From: Roseimarinus sediminis
GTDB lineage: Bacteria; Bacteroidota; Bacteroidia; Bacteroidales; Prolixibacteraceae
Direction: 5' to 3'
Assembly: GCF_050433125.1 (NCBI RefSeq)
Contig: NZ_JBNPXV010000010.1
Location: 62,001-126,000, forward strand
DNA: 64,000 bases
The notes under the pieces were generated by a model, which ran no database searches, was not told where the DNA came from, and saw only the letters and a program-made list of their open reading frames with translations. The first letter of the stretch is position 1. Each line of letters begins with the position of its first letter. Made by a program: the position numbers and the translations under genes. This document shows, in pieces, positions 1 to 8,736 of this stretch.

Positions 1-204
1 GACATCAACCTGATCAATTTAAAGTTGCCCGAAATGACGCCCAATTTCAACCTCATCTCCAACCTGGTTTATTCGGCCAGCGGAAACGTGGTGGATACCG
101 TGATTTGTGACGGTAGAATTCTGATGGAAAACCGACATGTTCCCGGCGAAGAAGCCATTCTGGAAGCAGCCTCAAATACTGCCTTCAATTTAATCGGGCG
201 CTGA
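1..204 (+). CDS. Amidohydrolase, C-terminal end (5'-truncated by window)
   Basis: An open frame runs from base 1 to a TGA at 202-204, giving 67 residues. The segment SNLVYSASGNVVDTVICDGR followed by I-L-M-E-N-R resembles the C-terminal end of the S-adenosylhomocysteine/5-methylthioadenosine deaminase branch of the amidohydrolase superfamily, where it closes the small beta-sandwich domain. The metal ligands and active site lie outside the window, so the substrate cannot be judged from here. It runs tail-to-tail into the histidine kinase gene on the other strand, and the two coding ends overlap by 15 bases. The family call is fairly secure; the exact enzyme is an inference. Confidence 0.7.
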   Translation, partial: DINLINLKLPEMTPNFNLISNLVYSASGNVVDTVICDGRILMENRHVPGEEAILEAASNTAFNLIGR

Positions 205-1815
205 TACCGTAAACGGGATGGAAAACCGAAAAGTACTTCCTTTTCCTTTTTCAGAGTTGATACTGATTTCACCTCCCAATAAGCTTAAAATCCCCCTGGT
301 AATCGAAAGCCCCAGTCCGGTTCCTTCTCTTTGTGCACGTTCATCAAGTTGATTAAAACGCTCAAAAATTGCTTCAAAATTTTCCTTATCAATACCAGAT
401 CCGGTATCGCTGACAAAGAAACTGACTGTTTCTTCTTCAGCCTTTTCAATTCCAAAAACAATGCGTCCTCTTTCAGTAAACTTCAGTGCATTGTTGAGCA
501 GGTTGATAAAAACCTGATTCAGCCTGGTTTGATCGGTATACAGCATTAATTCGGCATAGCCCTTACTGGTACTTACAATTTCAATGCTTGTTTTTTGCTT
601 CTTCTTCCTTTCTTCTTTCATGGTTCTTTCAAGCGACCCAAGCAACTGAACCACATCGAAGCGGTTTCGGCTAATCTTCATCTGCTTCGATTCCAATTTT
701 GAAATATCGACAATATCATCGATAATCCGAAGCAGATGACTCCCTCCATTTTCAATCAGGCGGGCATATTTCTGTTGCTCTTCAAACCCGAGTTCACCGG
801 AAGCCAGAATGTATGAGAATCCCAGAATTGAGTTCAACGGGGTTCTGATTTCATGACTCATATTGGCCAGAAAAGCCGATTTCAGCTGGTCGCTTTCCAT
901 GGCTTTTTCCATGGCTTGCTTTAGCTCCGAATTGATTTGCCTGATTTCGTCCAGACGCCGGTGTAGCTCTTTATTCAAGGCACTCAAAGCATCATATTGT
1001 CGGGCAATCTGTTTGTTTTGCTCTACAATGGAGCGTCTTGCCATAACCCGTTCGTGTACATCCCTCACAATCCCAATCATGACCAATGGCTGGTTTGCTT
1101 CATTATATTTCACCGTGCGCCCATGTTCATTCACCCAGCGCCATTCTCCTTCCCTACTTCTCATCCGGTATTCACAATAAAACGAATCGGCTTTTTCTTT
1201 AAAATAAGCCTCCATCTTCTCATGAATCATCTTCAGATCATTAGGATGAATCAAAGCATGAAAAGCATCAATTGAATCAGGTAGCGCTTCGGCTGTGTAG
1301 GCAAGGCTTTTAAAAAGCTGAGGTGTAAATACAGCCTTTCTGGTCCGGTAATGTACTTCGTAAACCGATGCCTTGTTCACTTCGAGCGATAAATACAGGC
1401 GGTCCTGTATATGATGCAGGCGGCGCTCCGCTTTTCTCTTTTTAAGTAGCCCGGAAGCCTTGCTTTTCTTTATTTCTGTCTGCTCATTTTCCAGTGCTGC
1501 TTCCCTACCCAAAGCCGGCTTATTTTGTTTTTGAAGAAAGGCAGCCACAATTTTGCTGGCATGGCCCGCCAGCTCACAATCATCATTGCTTAAAAATCCA
1601 TCATATTCAATTCCTCCGTTTGCCTTATCACCAAATGAAATTGGCCAATAAGCCCTTGCTTTACCCTCATGCTCATTCACAAAATGAAAGTTCGCTTCAC
1701 GAAAGTGCCGTTTAAGTAAAGCAAGGTATTGCACCATGAGCATTTCATCATTGCTTTCGAGTAATAAAGCAGACAAATCATTTAAAAACTGATGTTTGAA
1801 ATTGGCATTCTGCAT
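190..1815 (-). CDS. PAS-domain sensor histidine kinase
   Basis: This 541-residue protein has no evident signal peptide or membrane segment, so it is probably cytoplasmic. A divergent N-terminal sensory region (about 1-110) is followed by a basic linker, a PAS fold (about 140-260, with a PAC-like end WRWVNEHGRTVKY...GIVRDV), a coiled coil, a HisKA dimerisation domain with the phospho-acceptor His321 in SHEIRTPLNS, and a HATPase_c domain with N box (NLLNNALKF), G1 (DTGSGI) and G2 (GTGLGLSI) motifs. No receiver domain is attached and no response regulator lies next to it, so it looks like an orphan kinase. Its first 45 residues resemble those of the large kinase ending at 49831, which suggests a shared N-terminal module. 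The signal is unknown. Confidence 0.9.
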   Translation of the reverse strand: MQNANFKHQFLNDLSALLLESNDEMLMVQYLALLKRHFREANFHFVNEHEGKARAYWPISFGDKANGGIEYDGFLSNDDCELAGHASKIVAAFLQKQNKPALGREAALENEQTEIKKSKASGLLKKRKAERRLHHIQDRLYLSLEVNKASVYEVHYRTRKAVFTPQLFKSLAYTAEALPDSIDAFHALIHPNDLKMIHEKMEAYFKEKADSFYCEYRMRSREGEWRWVNEHGRTVKYNEANQPLVMIGIVRDVHERVMARRSIVEQNKQIARQYDALSALNKELHRRLDEIRQINSELKQAMEKAMESDQLKSAFLANMSHEIRTPLNSILGFSYILASGELGFEEQQKYARLIENGGSHLLRIIDDIVDISKLESKQMKISRNRFDVVQLLGSLERTMKEERKKKQKTSIEIVSTSKGYAELMLYTDQTRLNQVFINLLNNALKFTERGRIVFGIEKAEEETVSFFVSDTGSGIDKENFEAIFERFNQLDERAQREGTGLGLSITRGILSLLGGEISINSEKGKGSTFRFSIPFTVSAPD

Positions 1816-2127
1816 AAATAATTCAATATAACATGTTCGAATAAGATGAATTCATGCGTCGAACAGGATTAAAAAAGGATCTGAATATACTATTTTTTTA
1901 ATGCCCAATGAGCGATGTACCAGCTTAAGTTATTCAAAATAATCAACCACCTGTTCGAACATTCCGCACAAACTGCTTCAATTGCAGAGTTTTTACTTTG
2001 ATGGTCGGCGCATTGTCTCAAAAATTTTACTTTTGCGCATCAAACAAAAACTTGTAATTACGAATGAACTTTCGTTCACCAAGGCCACATAGTAGTAGAA
2101 ACCATTAAATCAAAAAAAAGAATAAAA
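1816..2127. other. Divergent intergenic region between the kinase gene and fabD
   Basis: This is 312 bases without a gene. It holds the promoter regions for the two divergent neighbours. On the + strand TACTTTTG at 2028-2035 matches the Bacteroidota -7 element TAnnTTTG and would leave a 5' leader of about 85 bases before fabD. I did not find a convincing -33 partner at the usual distance. An A-rich stretch just before the fabD ATG takes the place of a Shine-Dalgarno sequence, as is usual in this phylum. Confidence 0.5.
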
Positions 2128-3018
2128 ATGAAGGCATTTATTTTTCCAGGTCAGGGAGCACAATATCCGGGAATGGGTAACGATTTGTACGAACGTACTG
2201 CCATCGGTCGTGAACTTTTCGATCGGGCCAATCAGCTTTTGGGTTTCGACATCACGGAAGTGATGTTTAAAGGAAGCGCCGATGAATTAAAACAAACCAG
2301 GGTGACCCAGCCGGCTATTTTTCTCCATTCGGTTATACTTGCAAAATCACTGGGTAAGATTTTTGAACCTCAAATGGTAGCCGGCCACTCGCTGGGCGAG
2401 TTTTCGGCACTGGTAGCTGCCGGAGCACTCAGTTTTGAAGACGGTCTGTTGCTGGTTTCAAAAAGAGCGCAAGCCATGCAAAAGGCCTGCGAAATGCAGG
2501 AGTCGACCATGGCTGCCATTGTGGGTCTCGACGACGACACGGTTGAATCGGTTTGCAACGAGGTAAGCGGCATTGTGGTGGCAGCCAATTACAACTGTCC
2601 CGGCCAGCTGGTCATTTCGGGTGCCGTCGACGCGGTAAATACTGCCTGCGAACTGCTGAAGGAAAAAGGAGCAAAACGCGCCCTTCTTCTGCCTGTTGGC
2701 GGTGCATTTCACTCACCCCTGATGGAACCGGCACGCGAAGAACTGGCTGCAGCCATTGCAGCAACCACTTTCAATGAGCCCATATGCCCGGTATTCCAGA
2801 ATGTGAATGCGCAGCCCAATACCGACCCGTCGGCCATCAGGCAAAACCTGATTGCCCAGCTCACCGGCCCGGTACGCTGGACACAAACCATCGAAAACAT
2901 GAGCGCTGCCGGAGCCAGCTCCTTTACCGAAGTAGGACCGGGAAAAGTATTACAGGGACTGGTAAAGAAAATTCATCGCGATGCCGTTTGTAATGGCTAC
3001 GATCAGTTGCCCGAATAA
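2128..3018 (+). CDS. fabD: Malonyl-CoA:ACP S-malonyltransferase
   Basis: FabD moves the malonyl group from malonyl-CoA to acyl carrier protein, supplying the extender unit for fatty-acid synthesis. The 296-residue protein has the usual length and start (FPGQGAQYPGMG), the nucleophilic elbow GHSLGEF with Ser88, and the catalytic His in AFHSPLM. The C-terminal FTEVGPGKVLQGLVKKI is typical of the family. It stands alone here, without fabH, fabG or acpP beside it, and is followed by a strong hairpin terminator, so it is probably transcribed by itself from the promoter near 2030. Confidence 0.97.
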   Translation: MKAFIFPGQGAQYPGMGNDLYERTAIGRELFDRANQLLGFDITEVMFKGSADELKQTRVTQPAIFLHSVILAKSLGKIFEPQMVAGHSLGEFSALVAAGALSFEDGLLLVSKRAQAMQKACEMQESTMAAIVGLDDDTVESVCNEVSGIVVAANYNCPGQLVISGAVDAVNTACELLKEKGAKRALLLPVGGAFHSPLMEPAREELAAAIAATTFNEPICPVFQNVNAQPNTDPSAIRQNLIAQLTGPVRWTQTIENMSAAGASSFTEVGPGKVLQGLVKKIHRDAVCNGYDQLPE

Positions 3019-3036
3019 GAAAACAAGCATACAAAC

Positions 3037-3080
3037 AGGAGTATTCCGCCCTATTTCAGGCCGGAATACTCCTTCGCTTT
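3037..3080 (+). terminator. Hairpin terminator after fabD
   Basis: A perfect 12-bp inverted repeat (AGGAGTATTCCG at 3037-3048, CGGAATACTCCT at 3062-3073) with a 13-base loop is followed by the T-rich TTCGCTTTTG. It lies 19 bases after the fabD stop, so it most likely ends the fabD transcript. Confidence 0.75.
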
Positions 3081-3112
3081 TGTACACAGGCAGTCTCAAA
3101 AAGAAAACCGTC

Positions 3113-3805
3113 ATGATGTTTTTCTTTCGTTATCAACAAGCAAATAAAGGGAGAAAATTCCAGCTTACAGGCAGCTTACTGCTCTTGTTCCTGTCGGGCA
3201 CACTAAGTGCTGCTGAAAATACCGGCGATTTTCACATCTGGAATACCAACAGTGTGAAAGGATCGCTGACAGAAAAATGGACCCTCAGCTTTGCCAACAA
3301 AAACCACATCAGCACGCAGCTGCAGGCCATTGATTTAAGCTACTATGAAATGGTTGCCGGCCGATCGCTGAACCCGTGGCTCAGTACAGCCATTGGCTAC
3401 CGCAACCTGTTTAGTAAAAAGGCAACAAACTGGAACGAAGAGCAAAGGCTCATGGTCTATCTTTCATACAAGGGAACAAAAGGAAAACTTTATGCGCGCT
3501 GTAGTATGCGCTTAAGCTATCGGTGGCTGCAAAACAGCAGCAACAACATGCGCTACTACAATAAACTAACAATAGGATCTTCCTTAAAGGCCGGGACCTT
3601 AAAACTCAGTCCCTACCTGGCAGAAGAAAGTTTTGTTCTTCTTAACAGCCAGGCTTTTCACATGGCACGGGTATTTGCCGGATGCAGTATTCACAACAAC
3701 AGCCCGCTCGCCTTCGATTTTTATTTCGGACGTCATTACAGCAAAGCCAACGAGCAATGGTCGTACTATCAACTGGCAGGACTTGGATTGTCGTTTACTT
3801 TTTAG
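3113..3805 (+). CDS. DUF2490-like outer-membrane barrel protein
   Basis: The open frame could begin at 2981 inside fabD, but the tandem ATGs at 3113 and 3116 give a protein that opens with a plausible signal peptide (basic residues, then GSLLLLFLSGTLSAA), so that start is chosen. The mature part of about 200 residues is rich in alternating aromatic/polar strands, contains the WNEEQRLMVYLSY and YYNKLTIGSSLK segments and ends in LSFTF with a terminal Phe, as outer-membrane beta-barrels do. It resembles DUF2490 proteins of Bacteroidota, whose role is unknown. Only about 40 bases separate the upstream terminator from the start, so it may be expressed by read-through or from a promoter overlapping fabD. 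It converges on the lipoprotein gene, overlapping it by 11 bases. Confidence 0.65.
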   Translation: MMFFFRYQQANKGRKFQLTGSLLLLFLSGTLSAAENTGDFHIWNTNSVKGSLTEKWTLSFANKNHISTQLQAIDLSYYEMVAGRSLNPWLSTAIGYRNLFSKKATNWNEEQRLMVYLSYKGTKGKLYARCSMRLSYRWLQNSSNNMRYYNKLTIGSSLKAGTLKLSPYLAEESFVLLNSQAFHMARVFAGCSIHNNSPLAFDFYFGRHYSKANEQWSYYQLAGLGLSFTF

Positions 3806-4319
3806 CAGGCAGTGCTGATCGTTGCAAAACGCTCACCACATCGAACAGCTCATTTTCAATAAGCTGCTGAAATTCCTTTTTTGAAGGATCTGCCAGGTAG
3901 TATTCCTTTTCCTGGTCGAGCACCTCAACATCCATGAAACGACGCAGCACTTCTATTGAACGTTCATCGGCATTCAACATGTACACAGCCAGTTTGCCCT
4001 CATAGAATTTTCCCATAAAAACGGAGAAATAGAGCGAATCGCGAAAGTTGGCAAAATAGAAATCGTTGTAATACTTCACCAACACCTCTCCTTCTCCGGG
4101 TGTTTTAGAATTCAAAACAAAGGTATCGGCGTCCACTACAAGATAGTCATTCATTATTGTCACCGACATCAGTGAATCGGAATAGTATCCCTGCAAGTCC
4201 TTTTCGAAATGCTTAATGGCCATCCCCTTTGCCGGTTGCGGAGTACTAAAGTACAACTGTGCACATTGGGTAAAGAATGGAATGATCAGGATTATTATTA
4301 TTCTCTTCATATTCAACAT
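3795..4319 (-). CDS. Small lipoprotein of unknown function
   Basis: This 174-residue protein starts with a short hydrophobic leader ending in FFTQC, a plausible lipobox, which predicts a lipid-anchored protein at Cys19. The rest is mixed alpha/beta with no motif I recognise. The start ATG overlaps the stop of the upstream PEP/pyruvate-binding gene in a TAATG arrangement, so the two are probably translationally coupled. An internal ATG at 4310 (MKRIIIILII) is an equally good start. The coupling suggests a link to the large upstream protein, but nothing in the sequence shows what it does. Confidence 0.65.
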   Translation of the reverse strand: MLNMKRIIIILIIPFFTQCAQLYFSTPQPAKGMAIKHFEKDLQGYYSDSLMSVTIMNDYLVVDADTFVLNSKTPGEGEVLVKYYNDFYFANFRDSLYFSVFMGKFYEGKLAVYMLNADERSIEVLRRFMDVEVLDQEKEYYLADPSKKEFQQLIENELFDVVSVLQRSALPAKK

Positions 4320-7312
4320 TATTTCTGACGTATCATTATTTTTCTCGCTCTTCCATCCATCAGTATTTCAAGCGGACCCGAAAAACGTACGTGCTTGATA
4401 TAGTTGGTGCGCCGCACTACGGGCAACACCTTCAGCATATCGGTATTGACAAACGACTCTCCCGAATTGTAAGGCACCGAAAAGTAGCCCACGTTCATCG
4501 AAGTGACATTGTGAAAAAAATGTGACCCGAGCGAGGCGTCGATCGGGAAATCCTCGAGCCCCAGTTCCACAATGACCCGGGCATTCGATATCTGCGACCA
4601 CACTACCGGAATGCCGGTAAAAGGATCGAGTGTACCCCAGCGCCCCGGACCAATCAGTATATATTCCTTTTTTTCTTCAACCATCAGGTCATTCAAGCGT
4701 CCAAGCTCCCTGGCCATTTCACGCGTTCTGGTCCGGTCGAAACTGGCAATATCAACGTAAATCAAATCGCGGATATGATCCAGCTTTCCATTGCCCATGC
4801 CCCGGGTGGCATACATCAGGGTGTTGCTTCTGTCTGCCTCATCAATGTCAACCAGCACCAGATCTTCTTTTCTGATCAGGGGCTTGATTTGCAGCAGGTA
4901 AAGGGTGGGTTGTCCGTTCTCGTCCGATTTATCCAGATCGACCGAATATTCCAGTTCAACAGGTGCCCCCATGGCTTCCTTGAAAATGCTTAATAACAGA
5001 TGAAGCGAATCGGCCAATGGTATATGATCGTATTTCAACACATTGGCAAAATCGATCACGCGGGGCCCCAGTTTTTGAGTACCCGGTAACAGCATGTCGT
5101 TTTCGAAATCATAAGTTGACACCAGGTGGGTAATGGTTCCGTCCTTCTCGGCCTCCCGAATGGGAAATTTTTTGATGGTTGCCATTTCTCCTTCACTATC
5201 GAGATCAAACTCGCTCCTGGTCATGTCGATGGCATAAAATTCCACCTGGGTATCACGCATCAGATCGTTCACCGAGGCAGGATTAATTTTGGGATAACGC
5301 GGACAAAAACGGAACGATTTCTCCCCACCAACCACATACATCCCCAGTCCTACTCCTGCCACCGAGAATCCATCCGACGGCTCCATGTAGGCCACCGGAT
5401 AATAATTGTACGACTGGGCAATTCCACTAATGTGCGGATAATACTTCTGATTGTACTCATGCCCCACCACTTCCTGAATAATGACGGCCATTTTTTCCTC
5501 TTCCACCTTGTAATTCACGGCATTAAAATACGAACGGGCCGTATGGGCAAAGGTTGATGCATACACCAGCTTAATGGCCTCGCGCAACTGCTGGTGCCGT
5601 ACATTGATATTGGGATGATTGTTGGGCAATAAAAAAGTGCTGTACACCCCTGCAAAAGGTTGTAGCAGCGAATCCTCGAACAAACCCGACGATCGAACGG
5701 CCAGTGGCTTTTTCATATTCACCAGGTATAGAAACAGCCGTTCGTTGAGTGCTTCACTTATTTTTCCCTTCAGAAAAAGCTCATTAATATTGTCGTAGTT
5801 GTGCTGAACAATAATCTTATTGTACAGATCGTTGGCCTCGATAAAGGCATCAAATTCGAGGGCTCCGATGATGGCAGTGGCGGGCATCCGAATGTTGATA
5901 TTGGGGATAATTTTCTTGAAATCGATGTTTTCGATGAAGTTGGAAATAAACGCCAGTCCACGCCCCTTGCCTCCCAGCGATCCTTTGCTAAGTCTGATCA
6001 GATAACGGTTGCCTTTTACCAGGCTGGGGTCAAAGTTGACAATGCGCCCCCTCAACTGTTGCATCTTCACATTTTCGAATACCTTTAGAATAAAATCACG
6101 CACATCCTTTTTGTGCTCAAATTCATCGGCCTGTTTCACCATGAGCTGTTCGGCCATGTTAATCTCCCCCCGGGCCATGAGCCATTTCGAAAATTCATTG
6201 CGGGAAGCATGATACAAAATCGATTCAATGGGCACTTTTTTCATCAGTTCCTGAAACTCGTGCAGGGAATGGGCCTCGGCCACTTTGCGTCCGTCGGGCA
6301 TTAAAAATTCAAAGTTTCCAAAGCCCAGCCGCCTGAATATATAACGTTGAATGTCTTTTGAAAGACTGTCGGAATTCTTATTGATGAAATCGGCCCCCAC
6401 CGTAGCGGCCCTTTCCTCATTGCTTACATCGTGCGACTGCAGCAGGAGCGGAATTTCAAACTGAATGGTCTGTTTAACGTATTTCAGCAATTCAATTCCG
6501 GCATCAATGTCGTCGATCCCGTTGCGCGAAAACTTCACATCGCTGATGACACACAAGAGGTTGTCCTTGTACTTGTTAACGATGGCAATGGCTTCCTCGT
6601 AGTTACTAACCAACAGAATTTTAGGCCGTGCCCTCATTTTCAGAATCATGTGCAGCTCGTCGGTCGAGTCGTCCGAAACCAGATTCTGGGTTTGCAGCAT
6701 CACATGGGTATACAGCAGTGGCAGGTAGCGTGAATAATACTTCACCGAGTCTTCAACCAGCAAAATGATGCGTACACTGCCCACATTCACATCGCGCCAT
6801 ACATTTTTCTTGTCTTCAATGTATTTGATCATGGCCAGAAAGATGGTGGTATTCCCATTCCACACAAATACCCGGTCGATAAAGTGAAGCGGTTCGGCCG
6901 TTTTGGTAAAGTAAGCCAGATCGTAATTGTTATTCACCAGCAAAAGAATAGGCAAGCGGGGCTTGATGCTGTTGATTTCGCGCGCCACACTCACCGGCGC
7001 CTCCCGGTCGACACCAGCCATGATAATCACCATGTCGAAATGTTTCTTGTCGAGCACATCGATGGCCTCGGCATAGGTGTTCACACTGGTAAAACGGGGA
7101 GCCGAATAAAGATTCAGCTGCAGGTATTCACCAAATATCTTGTCGGAAAACTGACCTTCGCGCACAATCGAATAAGCATCGTACTTGGTAGCAATCAGCA
7201 GAATTTCCTTGACCTTGGTAGGCATCAGCTCCTGAAAAATATCACGGTCGCTTTTCCGTTTTTCGTAGATCGAAGCAAGCGATACATTTTTAATGTCAAT
7301 CATAGAACTCAA
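4319..7312 (-). CDS. PEP/pyruvate-binding-domain protein with receiver-like N-terminus
   Basis: This 997-residue protein has two stretches resembling degenerate response-regulator receiver folds in the first ~340 residues (around FDMVIIMAGVDREAP and again ILLVSNYEEAIAIV...VISDVKFSRNGID...LLLQSHDVSNEERAATVGADFI). After a linker comes a region related to the ATP-grasp-like N-terminal domain of PEP synthase/pyruvate phosphate dikinase, seen in KGSLGGKGRGLAFI, PLAVRSSGLFEDS and LYLLQIKPL. The swivelling phosphohistidine domain and the PEP-binding TIM barrel of true PEP synthase are absent, so it should not be annotated as ppsA. The C-terminal ~170 residues (YILIGPGRWGT, SHFFHNVTSMNVGYF) are conserved-looking but unassigned. 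It is probably a phosphotransfer or regulatory protein; that is an inference. Start may also be the ATG at 7303. Confidence 0.75.
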   Translation of the reverse strand: MSSMIDIKNVSLASIYEKRKSDRDIFQELMPTKVKEILLIATKYDAYSIVREGQFSDKIFGEYLQLNLYSAPRFTSVNTYAEAIDVLDKKHFDMVIIMAGVDREAPVSVAREINSIKPRLPILLLVNNNYDLAYFTKTAEPLHFIDRVFVWNGNTTIFLAMIKYIEDKKNVWRDVNVGSVRIILLVEDSVKYYSRYLPLLYTHVMLQTQNLVSDDSTDELHMILKMRARPKILLVSNYEEAIAIVNKYKDNLLCVISDVKFSRNGIDDIDAGIELLKYVKQTIQFEIPLLLQSHDVSNEERAATVGADFINKNSDSLSKDIQRYIFRRLGFGNFEFLMPDGRKVAEAHSLHEFQELMKKVPIESILYHASRNEFSKWLMARGEINMAEQLMVKQADEFEHKKDVRDFILKVFENVKMQQLRGRIVNFDPSLVKGNRYLIRLSKGSLGGKGRGLAFISNFIENIDFKKIIPNINIRMPATAIIGALEFDAFIEANDLYNKIIVQHNYDNINELFLKGKISEALNERLFLYLVNMKKPLAVRSSGLFEDSLLQPFAGVYSTFLLPNNHPNINVRHQQLREAIKLVYASTFAHTARSYFNAVNYKVEEEKMAVIIQEVVGHEYNQKYYPHISGIAQSYNYYPVAYMEPSDGFSVAGVGLGMYVVGGEKSFRFCPRYPKINPASVNDLMRDTQVEFYAIDMTRSEFDLDSEGEMATIKKFPIREAEKDGTITHLVSTYDFENDMLLPGTQKLGPRVIDFANVLKYDHIPLADSLHLLLSIFKEAMGAPVELEYSVDLDKSDENGQPTLYLLQIKPLIRKEDLVLVDIDEADRSNTLMYATRGMGNGKLDHIRDLIYVDIASFDRTRTREMARELGRLNDLMVEEKKEYILIGPGRWGTLDPFTGIPVVWSQISNARVIVELGLEDFPIDASLGSHFFHNVTSMNVGYFSVPYNSGESFVNTDMLKVLPVVRRTNYIKHVRFSGPLEILMDGRARKIMIRQK

Positions 7313-7370
7313 TAGTTGGTGTTGGACGAAATTAATAAAATAAGCCGGCTAAAAGCTGAGCAAAAGCACA

Positions 7371-7399
7371 AAAAAAGCCGGTATTTCGCATACCGGCTT
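7371..7399 (-). terminator. Rho-independent terminator after ahpC
   Basis: A perfect 10-bp inverted repeat (AAGCCGGTAT at 7375-7384, ATACCGGCTT at 7390-7399) with a 5-base loop is followed on the minus strand by a run of six T. It sits about 60 bases beyond the ahpC stop and before the next minus-strand gene. Confidence 0.85.
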
Positions 7400-7458
7400 C
7401 ACGCCTGACTTAATAAAGTCGAAAATATAATGTAAATCAGTTTTTTGGGTTAAATGCC

Positions 7459-8088
7459 TTAATTCTTCGACAGGTAAGTGGCAACTCCCTCAGCTGTTGC
7501 ATTCATTGCCTGCTCGCCTTCTTTCCAGTTGGCCGGACATACTTCACCATGTTCCTCAAAATGCTTCAGTGCATCCACCATGCGCAAAACTTCATCAACG
7601 CTGCGACCTAAAGGCATGTCGTTTACCAGCTGGTGACGTACAACACCTTCTTTGTCGATCAGGAACAATCCACGGTAGGCCACCGGATCGCCCTTAAATT
7701 CAGCTTCGTCGTTTTCATTGTATTCATAATTACCTGCCAGTACTCCATAATTCATGGCGATGGTTTTCGACAAATCGGCTACCAGCGGATATTTCACGCC
7801 CTTAATGCCCCCTTTGTTTTTATCGGTATTCAGCCAAGCCCAGTGCGAATATTCCGAATCGACCGAACAGCCTACAAGGGCCACTCCCCGCTTTTCAAAT
7901 TCCTCTATGCGGTTTTGAAAAGCAATGATCTCGGTGGGACACACAAAAGTGAAATCCATGGGATAAAAATAAAACACTACATATTTTTCACCTTTGAATT
8001 GCTCCAGCGAAAAGTTTTCTACAATGTCGTTCCCATTGATTACTGCCTTTGCATTGAATACCGGTGCTTTTTTTCCTACTAAACTCAT
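7459..8088 (-). CDS. ahpC: Typical 2-Cys peroxiredoxin (AhpC/Prx1 type)
   Basis: This thiol peroxidase reduces hydrogen peroxide and organic peroxides. The 209-residue protein has the peroxidatic Cys50 in DFTFVCPTE and the resolving Cys184 in GEVCPANW, with the C-terminal tail of the Prx1/AhpC group. No ahpF lies beside it, so its reductant (thioredoxin or a distant AhpF) is not shown. It is transcribed away from a Fur-family regulator gene. A PerR-type operator lies over its likely promoter, so peroxide induction by release of that regulator is the natural reading. A terminator follows it, so it is probably monocistronic. Confidence 0.96.
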   Translation of the reverse strand: MSLVGKKAPVFNAKAVINGNDIVENFSLEQFKGEKYVVFYFYPMDFTFVCPTEIIAFQNRIEEFEKRGVALVGCSVDSEYSHWAWLNTDKNKGGIKGVKYPLVADLSKTIAMNYGVLAGNYEYNENDEAEFKGDPVAYRGLFLIDKEGVVRHQLVNDMPLGRSVDEVLRMVDALKHFEEHGEVCPANWKEGEQAMNATAEGVATYLSKN

Positions 8089-8127
8089 ATCAACTATTTT
8101 AAGATTCTAATTACGGATTTGTTTCAT

Positions 8128-8172
8128 TTTTGTAATGATTACAAATTAACTCAAGCCGTGTGAGACCTGCAA
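8128..8172 (-). promoter_or_regulatory. ahpC promoter with PerR-type operator
   Basis: A perfect 8-1-8 palindrome, TTTGTAATGATTACAAA, lies at 8129-8145. Its 15-base core differs from the PerR box consensus TTATAATnATTATAA at one symmetric pair of positions. On the minus strand a TTAATTTG (8149-8142; one mismatch to TAnnTTTG) and a TTG (8172-8170) are 20 bases apart and would form the ahpC promoter, with the palindrome over the start of transcription. This fits repression by the adjacent Fur/PerR-family protein. Binding itself is an inference. Confidence 0.75.
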
Positions 8173-8240
8173 GACTTTGCCTGTTTTTTTATTGTTAAAA
8201 GCACAGAACACCTATTTAATGCTGAATTCCTGAATCTTAG

Positions 8241-8259
8241 TAATGTTAAAATAACATTA
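8241..8259. promoter_or_regulatory. Second palindrome in the ahpC/perR intergenic region
   Basis: TAATGTTA, three A, TAACATTA: a perfect 8-3-8 inverted repeat located 64 bases upstream of the regulator start. It is AT-rich and of operator size but does not fit the PerR box spacing as well as the site near 8137. It could be a second regulator's site. Confidence 0.4.
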
Positions 8260-8293
8260 AGTCACCCTAAAGGGATAAAATCAAAACTTTCTC

Positions 8294-8301
8294 TATATTT
8301 G
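8294..8301 (+). promoter_or_regulatory. -7 element upstream of the Fur-family gene
   Basis: TATATTTG matches TAnnTTTG exactly and ends 21 bases before the ATG, which implies a very short leader. The bases just after it (TTTGTAATC) resemble half of the PerR-type palindrome at 8129, so weak autoregulation is possible. Confidence 0.55.
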
Positions 8302-8322
8302 TAATCAAATCAATTATTTTTT

Positions 8323-8736
8323 ATGAAGCATTTTAGTGAATACCTTAACAGCAATGGCATCCGGCCTTCCTTACAGCGGCTTAAAATTTACGAGTACCTG
8401 TATACCAGCCGCAACCACCCGACGGCCGACACCATCTACACCGCACTGGCACCGCACATCCCCACCCTGTCGAAGACCACGGTGTACAACACCCTGAAAC
8501 TGTTTGTATTGAAAGGGGTCGCTGTGGTGGTGAATATCGAAGATCATGAAGCGCGCTACGATGCCGACACCTCGGTACACGGGCACATGAAATGCAAAGG
8601 CTGCGGCCAGCTCTTCGACATCAGCCTTACTGCCGGTGATTTCAGACTGAACCGGCCCGACGGTTTCACCATCGACGAAATGCAGATTTACATGAAAGGC
8701 TATTGCAAGGTTTGTAATCCGAACAAAAGCAATTGA
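8323..8736 (+). CDS. Fur-family transcriptional regulator, PerR-like
   Basis: The 137-residue protein has the Fur winged-helix DNA-binding domain (LSKTTVYNTLKLF as recognition region, residues ~45-60) and the Fur dimerisation domain. Metal-site features are visible: HPTAD in the N-terminal half, DHEARYDAD, the HGHMKCKGCG motif with a CxxC, and a second CKVC pair near the C-terminus, giving a structural zinc site of four cysteines. Its position opposite a peroxiredoxin gene with a PerR-type box between them argues for a peroxide sensor rather than an iron or zinc regulator. Among Fur-family members, PerR is the best call by context; the residues alone do not prove it. Confidence 0.85.
   Translation: MKHFSEYLNSNGIRPSLQRLKIYEYLYTSRNHPTADTIYTALAPHIPTLSKTTVYNTLKLFVLKGVAVVVNIEDHEARYDADTSVHGHMKCKGCGQLFDISLTAGDFRLNRPDGFTIDEMQIYMKGYCKVCNPNKSN

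Noticed and set aside
2981..3112. Upstream start of the DUF2490-like gene inside fabD
   Set aside because: It would run through the fabD terminator hairpin and place a non-secretory extension before a clear signal peptide.
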